From contig NZ_AYYK01000008.1 in assembly GCF_001436095.1 (NCBI RefSeq), positions 186,295-250,294 of the forward strand: a stretch of DNA of 64,000 nt, read 5' to 3'. The position numbers and the translations under genes are program-made. Below, one piece after another: positions 53,703 through 62,915 of this stretch. Below the pieces are notes generated by a model, which was given only the letters and a program-made list of their open reading frames with translations, made no database searches and had not been told where the DNA came from. Numbering within the stretch: position 1 is the first letter of the stretch; every line of letters starts with the position of its first letter. This DNA comes from Lapidilactobacillus dextrinicus DSM 20335 (GTDB lineage: Bacteria; Bacillota; Bacilli; Lactobacillales; Lactobacillaceae).

Positions 53703-54590
53703 TTACTGCCATTCTTCCCAAAAAATGGCACCGCGACCATTATTTGTTGAAACAACATGCCCTTTAATTTCAGGATAAACATGATTGATTTGTTGTAACA
53801 AAGTTTCGCGGTAAAAGTCGTTATGCACTAAAACTGATCCAGAAAAAGCAATTCGTTCCGGAATAGGTGCTTGGTATTGCTTAATTAAACCGAGCACTTC
53901 GCCCGCTAAAGCCGTTGCTTGCTCAATTAGTATTCGTTGCGCAGTTTGGTCACCTTCTTCAGCTAATTCTGCAATTTTAGCAGCAAGTGAAGCGACGTCT
54001 TTACGATTGAGCTGATAGTATTTTTGAACTGCTTGTTTAATATTAGTGGCATTAAGCCAGTTGATTAATGGTTCAATGAGGCTATTAGCTTGATTTAGAT
54101 CATGAGCTTTAAGCGCATTAATCATGGCCTCGGCTGTAATTTTATAAGCACTACCAGTATCACCAAGTAGAAAACCCCAACCACCGTAACGCATCATTTT
54201 TTTATTTTGCCGGCCATAAACAACTGAGCCAGTGCCAGCGATAACTAAAGTACCATCTTCGCCTTCTAAACCATTCAACAGTGCTAATTGAGCATCACTA
54301 ATAACATCAACTTTGACTTCGAATTTCTTAGTGAAGTAGTTAGCGACTTCAGTAGCATTGCCGGTTGTTTCGACACCAGCAATGCCAATTAAAACATGTT
54401 GACAATCAGCTTGGGGCATATTTTCAAAGATAGTTGTTAGGATTGTAGTGAGATTTCGGTAAGTTCCCGGTTCGTCTAATAGGATATTACCAGGACCACT
54501 TTGTGTTTCAAAAAGAACTTTACCAGTATCAGTCAGTGCTTGTCCCACAATATGGGTGCCACCACTGTCAACGCCAATTACATATTTCAT
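53703..54590 (-). CDS. BadF/BadG-type amino-sugar kinase (GlcNAc/MurNAc kinase)
   Basis: 295-residue ASKHA kinase. ATP-binding motifs VDSGGTHIVGQAL, GIAGVETTG and VIAGTGSVVYGR, with FSGSVL at the end. NagK/MurK-type kinases of this family phosphorylate GlcNAc or MurNAc at C1 or C6. In this cluster the simplest role is to phosphorylate the GlcNAc released by MupG. The exact product is inference. It lies upstream of mupG on the same strand, 279 bases away, with its own start region divergent from the esterase. Confidence 0.84.
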   Translation of the reverse strand: MKYVIGVDSGGTHIVGQALTDTGKVLFETQSGPGNILLDEPGTYRNLTTILTTIFENMPQADCQHVLIGIAGVETTGNATEVANYFTKKFEVKVDVISDAQLALLNGLEGEDGTLVIAGTGSVVYGRQNKKMMRYGGWGFLLGDTGSAYKITAEAMINALKAHDLNQANSLIEPLINWLNATNIKQAVQKYYQLNRKDVASLAAKIAELAEEGDQTAQRILIEQATALAGEVLGLIKQYQAPIPERIAFSGSVLVHNDFYRETLLQQINHVYPEIKGHVVSTNNGRGAIFWEEWQ

Positions 54591-54720
54591 TTAAGGATGC
54601 CTCTTTATCAGTTTTTATTTCCACCATTTCAAGCAAATCTTTTTAAAAATAAAAAAATTATTGATTGATTTCAGTGAATTTTGCCTGTCATTACAACCTT
54701 AATTATAAATTGTTGGAATT

Positions 54721-54748
54721 TTTTTTCAATATTTAATTGAAAAAAATG
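54721..54748. promoter_or_regulatory. AT-rich inverted repeat in the kinase-esterase divergent region
   Basis: TTTTTTTCAAT and ATTGAAAAAAA face each other around ATTTA. It contains TTTCA/TGAAA half-sites in the opposite order to the murR palindromes. A regulator site is possible but not established. Confidence 0.3.
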
Positions 54749-54802
54749 ATTTTTTGTTTTATAAATGAGTTATACCTTTTTAATTATGTGAGGAAGACAA
54801 AT

Positions 54803-55558
54803 ATGGCTTTTTTAACTCTTTCACGTTCTTCAAAAATTTTGGAGACTCAAACAAAGGTACAAGTAATTATACCGGATCAACTAACTGAGGGCCGGAAATT
54901 ACCTGTGCTGTGGTTGTTGCATGGCTTAGGTGATAACGGTAGTTGCTGGCAACGTAAGACAAATCTTGAGCAATTAGCAAGCAAATATCAACTTTGTATT
55001 GTGATGCCTGACGGTGGTCGTAGTTTTTATACAAATATGGCTTATGGTGGTCGTTACTGGGATTATTTGACACAAGAGCTAATCCCACAAATGCGTGCCT
55101 ACTTACCTATTAGTACAGAAGCCGCTACTAACTATATCGCTGGCAATTCAATGGGTGGCTATGGTGCTTTAAAGTTAGCACTCAAGAAAACTGACTGGTT
55201 TAGTGCTGTGGCAGCTATTTCACCAGTCGTTGATTTAAGTGTCGTACCAAGCATTATGCCTGATTATCAAGCAGTGTTTGGTAAAACGGGTATTACTAAA
55301 CCGGAGTATCAATTGCAAACAATGGCTCAAAATGCTGACTTACAGTCTTTACGTCAATTGCGTTGGTATCATGCAATTGGGGATCAAGATTTTATGAAGC
55401 ACCCTAACGATATGTTTAATGATTATTTAGTCGACCAACTTGGTCTAACAGTGGCTTATAACAAAGGGCCTGGTGATCATGATTGGGATTATTGGAACGA
55501 ACAAATTCGCATGGTGCTTAATTGGCTCATGGTAAATGAAAACGAGGTCGTAAAGTAA
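54803..55558 (+). CDS. EstA/FrmB-type esterase in the mur cluster
   Basis: 251-residue alpha/beta hydrolase like the tributyrin esterase EstA of lactococci. The oxyanion region is LWLLHGLGDNGSCWQR, nucleophile Ser in AGNSMGGYGALKLA, Asp in GDQDF, and His in GPGDHDWDYW. No signal peptide. The ATG at 54803 follows GAGGAAG. Its stop is followed without gap by the murQ start, so they are translated together. A role in removing acyl groups from salvaged sugars is conceivable but not shown. Confidence 0.85.
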   Translation: MAFLTLSRSSKILETQTKVQVIIPDQLTEGRKLPVLWLLHGLGDNGSCWQRKTNLEQLASKYQLCIVMPDGGRSFYTNMAYGGRYWDYLTQELIPQMRAYLPISTEAATNYIAGNSMGGYGALKLALKKTDWFSAVAAISPVVDLSVVPSIMPDYQAVFGKTGITKPEYQLQTMAQNADLQSLRQLRWYHAIGDQDFMKHPNDMFNDYLVDQLGLTVAYNKGPGDHDWDYWNEQIRMVLNWLMVNENEVVK

Positions 55559-56461
55559 ATGAATAAACGGACAACTGAGATGCGTAACCCTGCCACAATG
55601 GCAATTGATGAAATGTCGACTCAGCAAATTTTAACCACAATTAATCAACAGGATCAGCAAGTTCCGATTGCTATTGGTCAACCAGAACTATTAAATATGA
55701 TTACTCAAATTGTTGATACGGTTGTTGAGAGTTTCAAAAAAGGCGGGCGTCTCTTTTATATTGGTGCCGGGACAAGTGGTCGCTTAGGAATCCTTGATGC
55801 TGCTGAATGTGTACCAACTTTTGGTACTGATCCAGAAATGGTTCAAGGATTAATCGCTGGCGGTAAAAAGGCGATGACTGAAGCAGTTGAAGGCGCTGAA
55901 GATTCTGTTGAAGGTGGTCGTGCGGACTTAGTTGCTCGCAACCTTTCTGATAAAGATTTCGTGTTGGGCTTAGCTGCTAGTGGCTCAACACCATACGTTA
56001 TTGGCGGTTTAGATTACGCAAAAGAAATCGGTGCTAAAACTGGCGCGTTAAGTTGTAACCAAGGTGCACTAATCAGTGACCATGCTGACTATGCAATTGA
56101 AGCCGTTGTGGGTCCTGAAGTTGTGACTGGCTCAACACGAATGAAGGCTGGCACGGCCGAAAAATTAATTTTAAATATGATTTCTACAACAGCGATGATT
56201 AAAATGGGTAAGGTTTATGGTAATCTAATGGTAGATGTTAAACCAACCAATTTAAAATTAGTCGATCGGGCAAAACGGATTATTGCTGATGCAACCAGTG
56301 TTGATTACAAAACAGCTGAAAAGTTCTTTATTGCTGCTCATCAACAACCGAAAATTGCCATTGTCATGATTAATGGTGATGTTGATTACGAAGCAGCCGT
56401 TACTGCTTTGGCTGCGACAGATGGCTTTATCGCTGCTGCACTTAAATATTTACGAAAATAA
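55559..56461 (+). CDS. murQ: MurNAc-6-phosphate etherase
   Basis: 300-residue SIS-domain enzyme. LFYIGAGTSGRLGILDAAECVPTF and LGLAASGSTPYVIGGL are the sugar-phosphate loops, and VTGSTRMKAGTAEKLILN is a MurQ signature. It splits D-lactate from MurNAc-6-phosphate to give GlcNAc-6-phosphate. Substrate comes from MupG and from AnmK (10.4 kb). The ATG directly follows the esterase TAA. Confidence 0.96.
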   Translation: MNKRTTEMRNPATMAIDEMSTQQILTTINQQDQQVPIAIGQPELLNMITQIVDTVVESFKKGGRLFYIGAGTSGRLGILDAAECVPTFGTDPEMVQGLIAGGKKAMTEAVEGAEDSVEGGRADLVARNLSDKDFVLGLAASGSTPYVIGGLDYAKEIGAKTGALSCNQGALISDHADYAIEAVVGPEVVTGSTRMKAGTAEKLILNMISTTAMIKMGKVYGNLMVDVKPTNLKLVDRAKRIIADATSVDYKTAEKFFIAAHQQPKIAIVMINGDVDYEAAVTALAATDGFIAAALKYLRK

Positions 56462-56469
56462 TTAGGTGA

Positions 56470-56535
56470 ATCCCAATAACAGGTTATTGGGACACGTTTA
56501 AACCAGGTTGGCATTTTGCTTGACCTGGTTTTGTT
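56470..56535 (+). terminator. Tandem hairpins after murQ
   Basis: CCCAATAAC...GTTATTGGG (about 56472-56491) is followed by AACCAGGT (56501-56508) / ACCTGGTT (56523-56530) and TTTTGTTG. The second one may terminate transcription. Confidence 0.6.
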
Positions 56536-56631
56536 GCGTCTTTTAGCCTTTAAAGATGCAGGTTGTTTTATCCGTTAACTGCTAGTTTGATTTAATTTTA
56601 AATGACAATAAAAACTAGGATGGTGATTAAT

Positions 56632-57492
56632 ATGTCAGTTAGAGGCAGAATTTTGAATGCCAAAGGAGATTTGTCAGAAGCTGAACGTAAAGTTGCAGAT
56701 TATATTCTGACGCATCAACAACAAGTTTTAAAAATGACGATTAAAGAGTTGGCCAAAGCAGCCAATTCCAGTCCAGCATCAGTTATTCGTTTAACCAAAC
56801 GTTTAGATATTGATAGTTTTACAACACTCCGAATTTTATTATCTTCAGATTTAACGAAGAATCGAACGGATCCGAAAGACCATGAAGACATTAAGAAAAA
56901 TGAGCCGTTGTCGTCGATTAAAGATAAACTTCTTTCCAGTGCATTACAGTCAATTCGCGAAACGACAGATCAAGTTAATGAAGACGAGGTTAATCATCTT
57001 GTAGACGCCATTATTCATTCACAACGCTTGTTTATTTTTGGAATCGGCGCTTCTTACTTGGCTGTAGAAAACATCTCGCAAAAGTGGAACCGGATTGGTT
57101 ATCCCACAGTAGCGGATAACGATTTAAACGCACTATTGCCAAAAATAGTCAACGCAGGTAAAAAAGATGTTCTGTGGGTTATTTCTAATTCTGGTGAATC
57201 GCCAGAAGTTTTACTTGCTGCACAAACAGCTAAAAAATATCATATTAAAGTTGTTTCTTTGACGCGTTTTGGCAACAATAGTCTGGCTAAGTTATCTGAT
57301 ATTAGTGTTCACACTTCGCAACCAATGGAAAGTTCTAATCGGATTGCAGCCACGAACTCATTACTTGCACAATTCATGCTAATTGATATCATTTTTTATT
57401 TCTTCGTTAGTAAGACTTTTGATAAAAGTGCTAAGGCTTTGGATATTTCGCATGCTATTGTTCAAGAATATAAAGAAACCATGTTGAAATAA
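56632..57492 (+). CDS. murR: MurR/RpiR-family regulator
   Basis: 286-residue regulator with HTH_6 (TIKELAKAANSSPASVIRLTKRLDIDSF) and SIS domain (LFIFGIGASYLAVENISQKWNRIG). It would sense MurNAc-6P or a related phosphate. The ATG at 56632 follows AGGATGGTG and gives MSVRGRILNAKGDLSEAERKVADYIL-type start. An ATG at 56602 lacks a ribosome-binding site. A palindrome of the putative operator type overlaps its last codons. Confidence 0.88.
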   Translation: MSVRGRILNAKGDLSEAERKVADYILTHQQQVLKMTIKELAKAANSSPASVIRLTKRLDIDSFTTLRILLSSDLTKNRTDPKDHEDIKKNEPLSSIKDKLLSSALQSIRETTDQVNEDEVNHLVDAIIHSQRLFIFGIGASYLAVENISQKWNRIGYPTVADNDLNALLPKIVNAGKKDVLWVISNSGESPEVLLAAQTAKKYHIKVVSLTRFGNNSLAKLSDISVHTSQPMESSNRIAATNSLLAQFMLIDIIFYFFVSKTFDKSAKALDISHAIVQEYKETMLK

Positions 57493-57500
57493 AATTTCAA
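57484..57500. promoter_or_regulatory. MurR-type palindrome at the murR 3' end
   Basis: TTGAAATAAAATTTCAA contains TGAAAT-AAA-ATTTCA, which differs at one base from the core of the operator at 57736-57768 (TGAAAT-TAA-ATTTCA). Confidence 0.5.
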
Positions 57501-57735
57501 AGTTATTATTTGCTTGGTTAATTGCGGAATCATTAATTTTGAATTCAATCGGCGTAATTGAGCTAAAGATTGTCGATGGTATTTGTACTTGATTCAAGTC
57601 TCCAATAATTAGTCATGTGATTTTTACTAACTTAAAGATACTAGACTAATCTTTAAATTAGCGATTAACTGGTATTGATATTTGTGAATTAGTTAAATCA
57701 AATAAAAAAATATATCAAAATAAAATATTTTTACA

Positions 57736-57771
57736 ATAACATGTTGAAATTAAATTTCACCATGTTATAAT
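57736..57771 (+). promoter_or_regulatory. Promoter and 33-bp palindromic operator of the mur PTS gene
   Basis: A -35 TTGAAA (57744-57749) and -10 TATAAT (57766-57771), 16 bases apart, are covered by a palindrome (57736-57768) with arms ATAACATGtTGAAATT and AATTTCAcCATGTTAT, having a single mismatched pair. This is the best candidate for the MurR site. Apart from this and the palindrome at 57484-57500, I see no feature in the gap 57493-57844. Confidence 0.65.
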
Positions 57772-57844
57772 ATTTTTTGAAGGCGGATACACGCCGGAGC
57801 AACTTGCAATTATTTTGTAACAAAAAATAGGAGGAGTGATTTTC

Positions 57845-59167
57845 ATGGATAAAATCATGAAATGGGTCGAAGATAAATTAGTACCACCAATGGCCAAAAT
57901 TGGGACACAACGTCACCTTTTAGCTATTCGTAATGGTGTTGTATCTTCACTTTCATTAATTCTGATTGGTACGTTCTTCATGGTCTTCATCAACTTACCA
58001 ATCCCAGCCTTTGCTAAGGCATTGGCACCATATACGGCAACAATCGTTTTGCCATACCGAATGACGATGGGCTTAATGGCAATTTATGCCACATTCGTTA
58101 TGGGGGCTGACTTAGCGAAGTCGTATAAGTTAGATGCTGTTACTGGTGGTATTTTGTCATTAGGTACATTCTTTATGTTCCAAGTACCTGTTAATGTCTT
58201 AACACCAAAATCAGCACCACTTGGTTTCGTTTTACCAATGGCTTATACTGGTGCTTCAGGTATGTTTACTGGTATCGTTTCAATGATCTTTGCCGTTGAA
58301 GTTTATCGCTGGTTTAAGACGCATAACGTTACCATCAAAATGCCTGATCAAGTACCACCTGCAGTTTCACGTTCATTTGAAGCTTTAATTCCTGGCTTTG
58401 TGATTATTACTGCCGTTTGGTTGGTTCGTGATGTTGCTGGTTTTGATTTAAACTCAGCTTTAATGGCATTATTCAAACCAATCACAGGTATTTTAGGTAA
58501 TAACTTATTTGGTGCTTTGTTACCAATGTTCTTGATCCATATCTTATGGTCATTTGGTATTCATGGTATGAGTATTATTGGTTCACTTGTTCGCCCAATG
58601 TGGTTGATCATGTTGGATGATAATGCTAAGGCATTAGCTGCTGGTAAAGCTGCAACTAACTTACCTTATATCGCACCAGAACAATTGTACCAATGGACCG
58701 TTACTATCGGTGGTGCCGGCGCTACTTTAGTCGTTGCTATCTTATTCTTAACTGTTTGCCACTCTAAGTTCTTAAAAGAAGTTGGTCGCTTCTCAATTAT
58801 TCCTGGTATCTTTAACATCAACGAGCCAATGATCTTTGGTGCTCCTATGATGCTTAACCCATACATGTTTATTCCATTTAACGTTGTTCCACTTGTTTTA
58901 ACAACAATTAGTTATCTTGCCGTTAAGGGTGGTTTGGTCAATGGCTTTACCACATTACCTGCTTGGACATTACCTGCACCAATTGGTGGTTATCTATCAG
59001 CTGGTAACGACTGGCGCGTTGTTGTTTTAATCTTAATCAATATGGTTATCGCTGCTTTGATTTACTATCCATTTATTAAAGCTTACGATAAACATATGAT
59101 GGAACAAGAAGCAGGCGAAGCTGAAGAAGGAAATGAAACAGCTCAAACTGCTAACGCAAACTTCTAG
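57845..59167 (+). CDS. PTS IIC permease of the mur cluster, lactose/cellobiose family
   Basis: 440-residue EIIC membrane protein with about ten helices. Family segments are MPDQVPPAVSRSFEALIPGF, FGIHGMSIIGSLVRP and GIFNINEPMIFGAPMMLNP. It has no IIB domain, unlike the glucose-family MurP, so IIA/IIB must come from elsewhere. A disaccharide-type permease next to mupG suits import of MurNAc-GlcNAc. This is inference. GGAGGAG precedes the ATG at 57845. Confidence 0.9.
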   Translation: MDKIMKWVEDKLVPPMAKIGTQRHLLAIRNGVVSSLSLILIGTFFMVFINLPIPAFAKALAPYTATIVLPYRMTMGLMAIYATFVMGADLAKSYKLDAVTGGILSLGTFFMFQVPVNVLTPKSAPLGFVLPMAYTGASGMFTGIVSMIFAVEVYRWFKTHNVTIKMPDQVPPAVSRSFEALIPGFVIITAVWLVRDVAGFDLNSALMALFKPITGILGNNLFGALLPMFLIHILWSFGIHGMSIIGSLVRPMWLIMLDDNAKALAAGKAATNLPYIAPEQLYQWTVTIGGAGATLVVAILFLTVCHSKFLKEVGRFSIIPGIFNINEPMIFGAPMMLNPYMFIPFNVVPLVLTTISYLAVKGGLVNGFTTLPAWTLPAPIGGYLSAGNDWRVVVLILINMVIAALIYYPFIKAYDKHMMEQEAGEAEEGNETAQTANANF

Positions 59168-59176
59168 AGGTGTAAT

Positions 59177-59440
59177 ATGCTATATTGGCTATTAGTTTTT
59201 ATCGGTTTTATTATTCTATTGGTTGCAAGTAACTTCTTATTGAAGTTCTTAAAGCAACACGGCATTAAAATTAATCGTTGGGTCTGGGCAGCTGCCTCAT
59301 TCTTAGTTGTGATCATCCCCAAAGTGATCTTTCCTAAAATGGGTACACCTGTAACGATCGTGCTACTTGCTTTTTGTGGTGTTTTTGCGATTAACTTTAT
59401 GACTGAGCAACATCAATGGATGATCGATAAGAAGATATAG
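59177..59440 (+). CDS. Small membrane protein of unknown function
   Basis: 87-residue protein with two or three membrane helices (LYWLLVFIGFIILLVASNFLL, WVWAAASFLVVIIPKVIF, VTIVLLAFCGVFAINFM). It follows the PTS gene by 9 bases and so belongs to its transcript. It may assist the permease. No family recognised. Confidence 0.75.
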   Translation: MLYWLLVFIGFIILLVASNFLLKFLKQHGIKINRWVWAAASFLVVIIPKVIFPKMGTPVTIVLLAFCGVFAINFMTEQHQWMIDKKI

Positions 59441-59537
59441 TCAGTAATCCAGCTTTACGCTATGATTATTTCTTGAACTAAACACAAACCCATGTGTGAT
59501 CATTACGATTTCAATTAAATATTAACTGTCAATTATC

Positions 59538-59573
59538 AAAAAAGGTTCACTCATTTGATGAGTGAACCTTTTT
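59538..59573. terminator. Terminator of the mur PTS operon
   Basis: Stem AAAAGGTTCACTCAT / ATGAGTGAACCTTTT. In the rest of the gap 59441-59779 I see only AT-rich sequence and a -10 TATACT (59755-59760) before the surface protein gene. Confidence 0.85.
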
Positions 59574-59779
59574 AATTTGGTTAAAAACTTTACGCAAGCC
59601 ATAATTATTTGATTGATTTACCGATAACAGTTACTTATAATTATCTAGATATGGCCTTGTGTGATAATTTAAATAAAATTATTTGCTTGGTTATTTATCT
59701 ATTTTAGAAATAACATAGGAAGTAAGCATAATAATTTGTTAGTTTAAAACGTGCTATACTGATCGTGGATTGAAGGGAG

Positions 59780-62011
59780 ATGATGGCTGCAGTGATAAAA
59801 AATAAGTTGTTTTCAAAAATTGTCAAAATAGTTTCATTTATTTTTAGTTTAGCAATAATTCAATCTACATTAAGTCCTGTCATTGTTTCTGCAGTCGTGG
59901 AGGACGGTACGTCTACTCAGGAAACTAGTGTGACAACGTCTTCAGAAAAAACGTCGGAATTAAATAATAAATCAAGCTCACAAAGCACATTAAATAAGTC
60001 TTCTACGTCTTCCTCATCAGCGACGTCCGGCAGCCTAAACAACTCATTTTTAAGCAGTAGTTCAAATAAAACTGTAAAAAGTTCGAATGGTGATACTGAC
60101 AAGAAAACAAGGGCTACGGCACCCATAACTAAAGTTGACCCGACTAATATTTCATCATTAGTAACAAACGGATATGCGCTGGGGGCTGCGTCAAACTTTA
60201 ACTTATTTGCAACCGATACGCTTAAATTAAGTGGAAATGCTCCAAATGCAAGAATTGGTGCCAATACATTTAATGGTACGGATTCTCAGGTGACTCTTGG
60301 GTGGACAACCGGAACAAAAGGTGACGACACTCATATGCTAGTTGCAAATACGCTTCAAGGTACGTATGGCACAAAATTTGCAACAAGTAAAACAACTGGA
60401 ATTTATGCTGCGGAGAGTTCTACGGCTCCGGTATTAAAGAATACTAATGGTGAGGATGTCAACCCGGATTCATTAAATACAGTTACCGATTTTTCTAGGA
60501 CAGGTATAAGTTCGTTTTCTCAAACGAGTGAACAATTACAATCAGTGAGTGACTTTTATGCATCTACCGATCAAGTTACGAAAGTGTTTTCTGATAAATT
60601 TGTTAAGATTGTTGATCTAACAGATAGTGATATGATTTCACAAAAGGGAATTGATAAAACAATAACGGATTCAGGTACGCATCAATTTTTAATCGTTAAT
60701 ATTCCAGCTACTTCAGAAGATCAATTGAAATATAACGGGTACCTACTGCATGTTAATATTAAGTATATTACAAAGGCAGTTAATCCCATTGTGATTTTGA
60801 ACTTTCCTAATTTGAAGACCTTATCATTAGAGCAGGCCGATGATTTATTGAATGTTAGTTATGGAGCAAATGAGGCGAATCAAACTAGCATTACCGATAA
60901 GAGCCGAATTTTAATGAATTTTCCCAATGCCTCTGATTTAAGTATTCAACAAAATTTTGTCGGAACATTGCTTGCTCCTGCAGCGACTGTGTTAATTAAG
61001 GGGCTCAAACTTAATACAACTTTTAGTGCTGCCTATGCTAAAAATATTGAGATGACTAACGGAACGACATCCTCAGGTTCTGACGGTGTCTTTAATCCAC
61101 CGGAATTTGGTGATCCTAATAATCAAGGTGGAAGCACTGAAACAGATGAAATAACCAAGGCTGATGTGACTAAAGTGCCTGCTAGTGGTTCTGCCTCAAC
61201 CAAGTCTTTTAAGGATGATCAGCAAACATTAAGTGACTTCAAGTATAACGATACGCTTAAATTTGATATTGGTTGGCAAGGCTATGCTGACGCCGAATTG
61301 TATCGTTCAACTGATGGAACAACTTGGACCAATATTAACACCGATATCAAAACAGGTGACGATGGTAATAAGACATATACTTCGGCAGACTTTTCTCCAG
61401 GTAAAGATGTGAAATTAACAGTTGATGGCAGTAACGGAACGCAACAAATCTTCAAGACTACAGGTAATAAGACTTATTCTTTTGCACTCGTTAAGAGCAA
61501 TCAAAAGACATTAACGGATGTTAGTGATGCTGTTTGGCAAGGACAGGTTGCAACATCTACCGCGGATTTTACATTAGCTGTACCCGACAAGATTGACTTT
61601 TCAATCGATTATTCAAAACTTAAAACGGATAGTGATGGGGATTTGCTAGCAACGCCTAAAGAAACGCCTGAATTAGTGTTGTCGAATGACTTAGAAGCAG
61701 ACTTTTCATTAACACTGAAAAGTGATGCAACCGCCGATCAAACAGAACCCAAAAATGAACAGACGAACGTATTTTTAGGTGCACAGAGATTTAAGTTCAT
61801 TTCTAATAATCAAGCTATTTATTTGGCTAATAATTTAGAATTATTTAGCAAGTCGGTGCCAATTGATGGCGTTTTGGCGGTCGCTCAAGATCCGCTGGAA
61901 CCTAAAGTGGAAAAGTATCAATTAACTGGTTTTCAGGTAAAGGTGCCGCTGACACTAGCTTCAACTGCGGCAATAGTAGGATTAGATTGGCAGCTAACCC
62001 TTGGTGAGTAA
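59780..62011 (+). CDS. Secreted surface protein with choice-of-anchor A domain and WxL-like end
   Basis: 743-residue secreted protein. A signal peptide (about 1-38, ending SPVIVSAVV) is followed by a Ser/Thr-rich low-complexity stretch (about 43-110). A choice-of-anchor A adhesin-type domain follows (YALGAASNFNLFATDTLKLSGN, RIGANTF) to about residue 430, then a second region to the end. The last residues, VGLDWQLTLGE, resemble the second motif of a WxL domain, which would bind it to the wall. No LPXTG. Start at 59780 or the next ATG at 59783, as GAAGGGAG is close. Confidence 0.72.
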   Translation: MMAAVIKNKLFSKIVKIVSFIFSLAIIQSTLSPVIVSAVVEDGTSTQETSVTTSSEKTSELNNKSSSQSTLNKSSTSSSSATSGSLNNSFLSSSSNKTVKSSNGDTDKKTRATAPITKVDPTNISSLVTNGYALGAASNFNLFATDTLKLSGNAPNARIGANTFNGTDSQVTLGWTTGTKGDDTHMLVANTLQGTYGTKFATSKTTGIYAAESSTAPVLKNTNGEDVNPDSLNTVTDFSRTGISSFSQTSEQLQSVSDFYASTDQVTKVFSDKFVKIVDLTDSDMISQKGIDKTITDSGTHQFLIVNIPATSEDQLKYNGYLLHVNIKYITKAVNPIVILNFPNLKTLSLEQADDLLNVSYGANEANQTSITDKSRILMNFPNASDLSIQQNFVGTLLAPAATVLIKGLKLNTTFSAAYAKNIEMTNGTTSSGSDGVFNPPEFGDPNNQGGSTETDEITKADVTKVPASGSASTKSFKDDQQTLSDFKYNDTLKFDIGWQGYADAELYRSTDGTTWTNINTDIKTGDDGNKTYTSADFSPGKDVKLTVDGSNGTQQIFKTTGNKTYSFALVKSNQKTLTDVSDAVWQGQVATSTADFTLAVPDKIDFSIDYSKLKTDSDGDLLATPKETPELVLSNDLEADFSLTLKSDATADQTEPKNEQTNVFLGAQRFKFISNNQAIYLANNLELFSKSVPIDGVLAVAQDPLEPKVEKYQLTGFQVKVPLTLASTAAIVGLDWQLTLGE

Positions 62012-62047
62012 GTTTTATAAACGTGTTTTCAAAATAACAAATGGTTG

Positions 62048-62076
62048 TTTACTTTCTGTAAGTTTTGACTTATAAT
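62048..62076 (+). promoter_or_regulatory. Promoter of the WxL protein gene
   Basis: TTTACT (62048-62053) and TATAAT (62071-62076) with 17-base spacing, about 75 bases before the start. Confidence 0.55.
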
Positions 62077-62149
62077 TTACTCTGGCTGAAAATGAATGTA
62101 AATTATTAAATATATGAAAAAATTAGCAATTAAAAAGGAGATCAAAAAT

Positions 62150-62815
62150 ATGAAATTTACTAAATTAATGACAGTTTCAAGTTTAGCATTATTACTCGCA
62201 GTTACTGGTGTAGGCGCAACACAGGCTTCTGCAGCTACTGATGATACAACGGCAACAACGACTGCTGAATTTTCAATTGAAAACGGTACGTTAACATTGG
62301 ATAAAGCACCAGATTTACAATTTGGTAAAGTTAATATTGCCGATGTTTTATCAGGTAAAACAACCTCATTATCACTAGCTAACAATTCAGTTAGCAAACA
62401 AGTTGCGGGTGAAACAACTGCTAAGGCACCAACAGAAGGTGTTATTCAGGTTACCAACTATGATGCAACTGTTGCTAGCTGGAATTTAACAGCGAAAGCA
62501 ACAGCTTTTGACGGAATGACAGGTGTCAAAATGAATATTGCACCACAAAATGTTAAAACTACTAATGGTTCTAAAACAGCAGCGACTTCAACACCTGGTT
62601 CTGATAGCGATGTTATTAATGACGCAGTAGATGTACTTGACGGTGCCCCAGCTATGGGTGTTACAACTGCTGACGTTAAAAAAGATGATAGTAAGGCGGC
62701 TGCAACTTTAGACCTTTCAGGTGTTAAAGATGCTAGTCAAATTACTACCGGTACACATCAATCAACTGTTACTTGGACGTTATCAAGTACAGCACCAGCT
62801 AATGCTGCTAAATAA
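62150..62815 (+). CDS. WxL-domain cell-surface protein
   Basis: 221-residue secreted protein. Signal peptide ends TQASA-A (about 30). The mature part is a single WxL domain with VASWNLTAKA as first motif and STVTWTLSSTAP as second motif near the end. WxL proteins bind peptidoglycan non-covalently and form complexes with DUF916 proteins such as the one encoded next. AAGGAG precedes the ATG at 62150. Confidence 0.9.
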   Translation: MKFTKLMTVSSLALLLAVTGVGATQASAATDDTTATTTAEFSIENGTLTLDKAPDLQFGKVNIADVLSGKTTSLSLANNSVSKQVAGETTAKAPTEGVIQVTNYDATVASWNLTAKATAFDGMTGVKMNIAPQNVKTTNGSKTAATSTPGSDSDVINDAVDVLDGAPAMGVTTADVKKDDSKAAATLDLSGVKDASQITTGTHQSTVTWTLSSTAPANAAK

Positions 62816-62844
62816 GTTATTCCAAATTTAATAAGATATCTTTT

Positions 62845-62877
62845 AGGTTGAATCACGTTTGATTCAGCCTTTTTATT
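62845..62877 (+). terminator. Terminator/attenuator between the WxL and DUF916 genes
   Basis: Stem GGTTGAATCA / TGATTCAGCC followed by a T run. Partial read-through would give more WxL protein than DUF916 protein. Confidence 0.8.
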
Positions 62878-62915
62878 TAAGGATTTCTTTTTAGTATCCT
62901 AGGAGAAGATGAACA

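Noticed and set aside
62088-62102. TGAATGTAAAT upstream of the WxL gene, equal to the 3' end of the CRISPR repeat
   Set aside because: Only 11 bases in an AT-rich region, with no 5' part of the repeat. Chance is likely in 64 kb.
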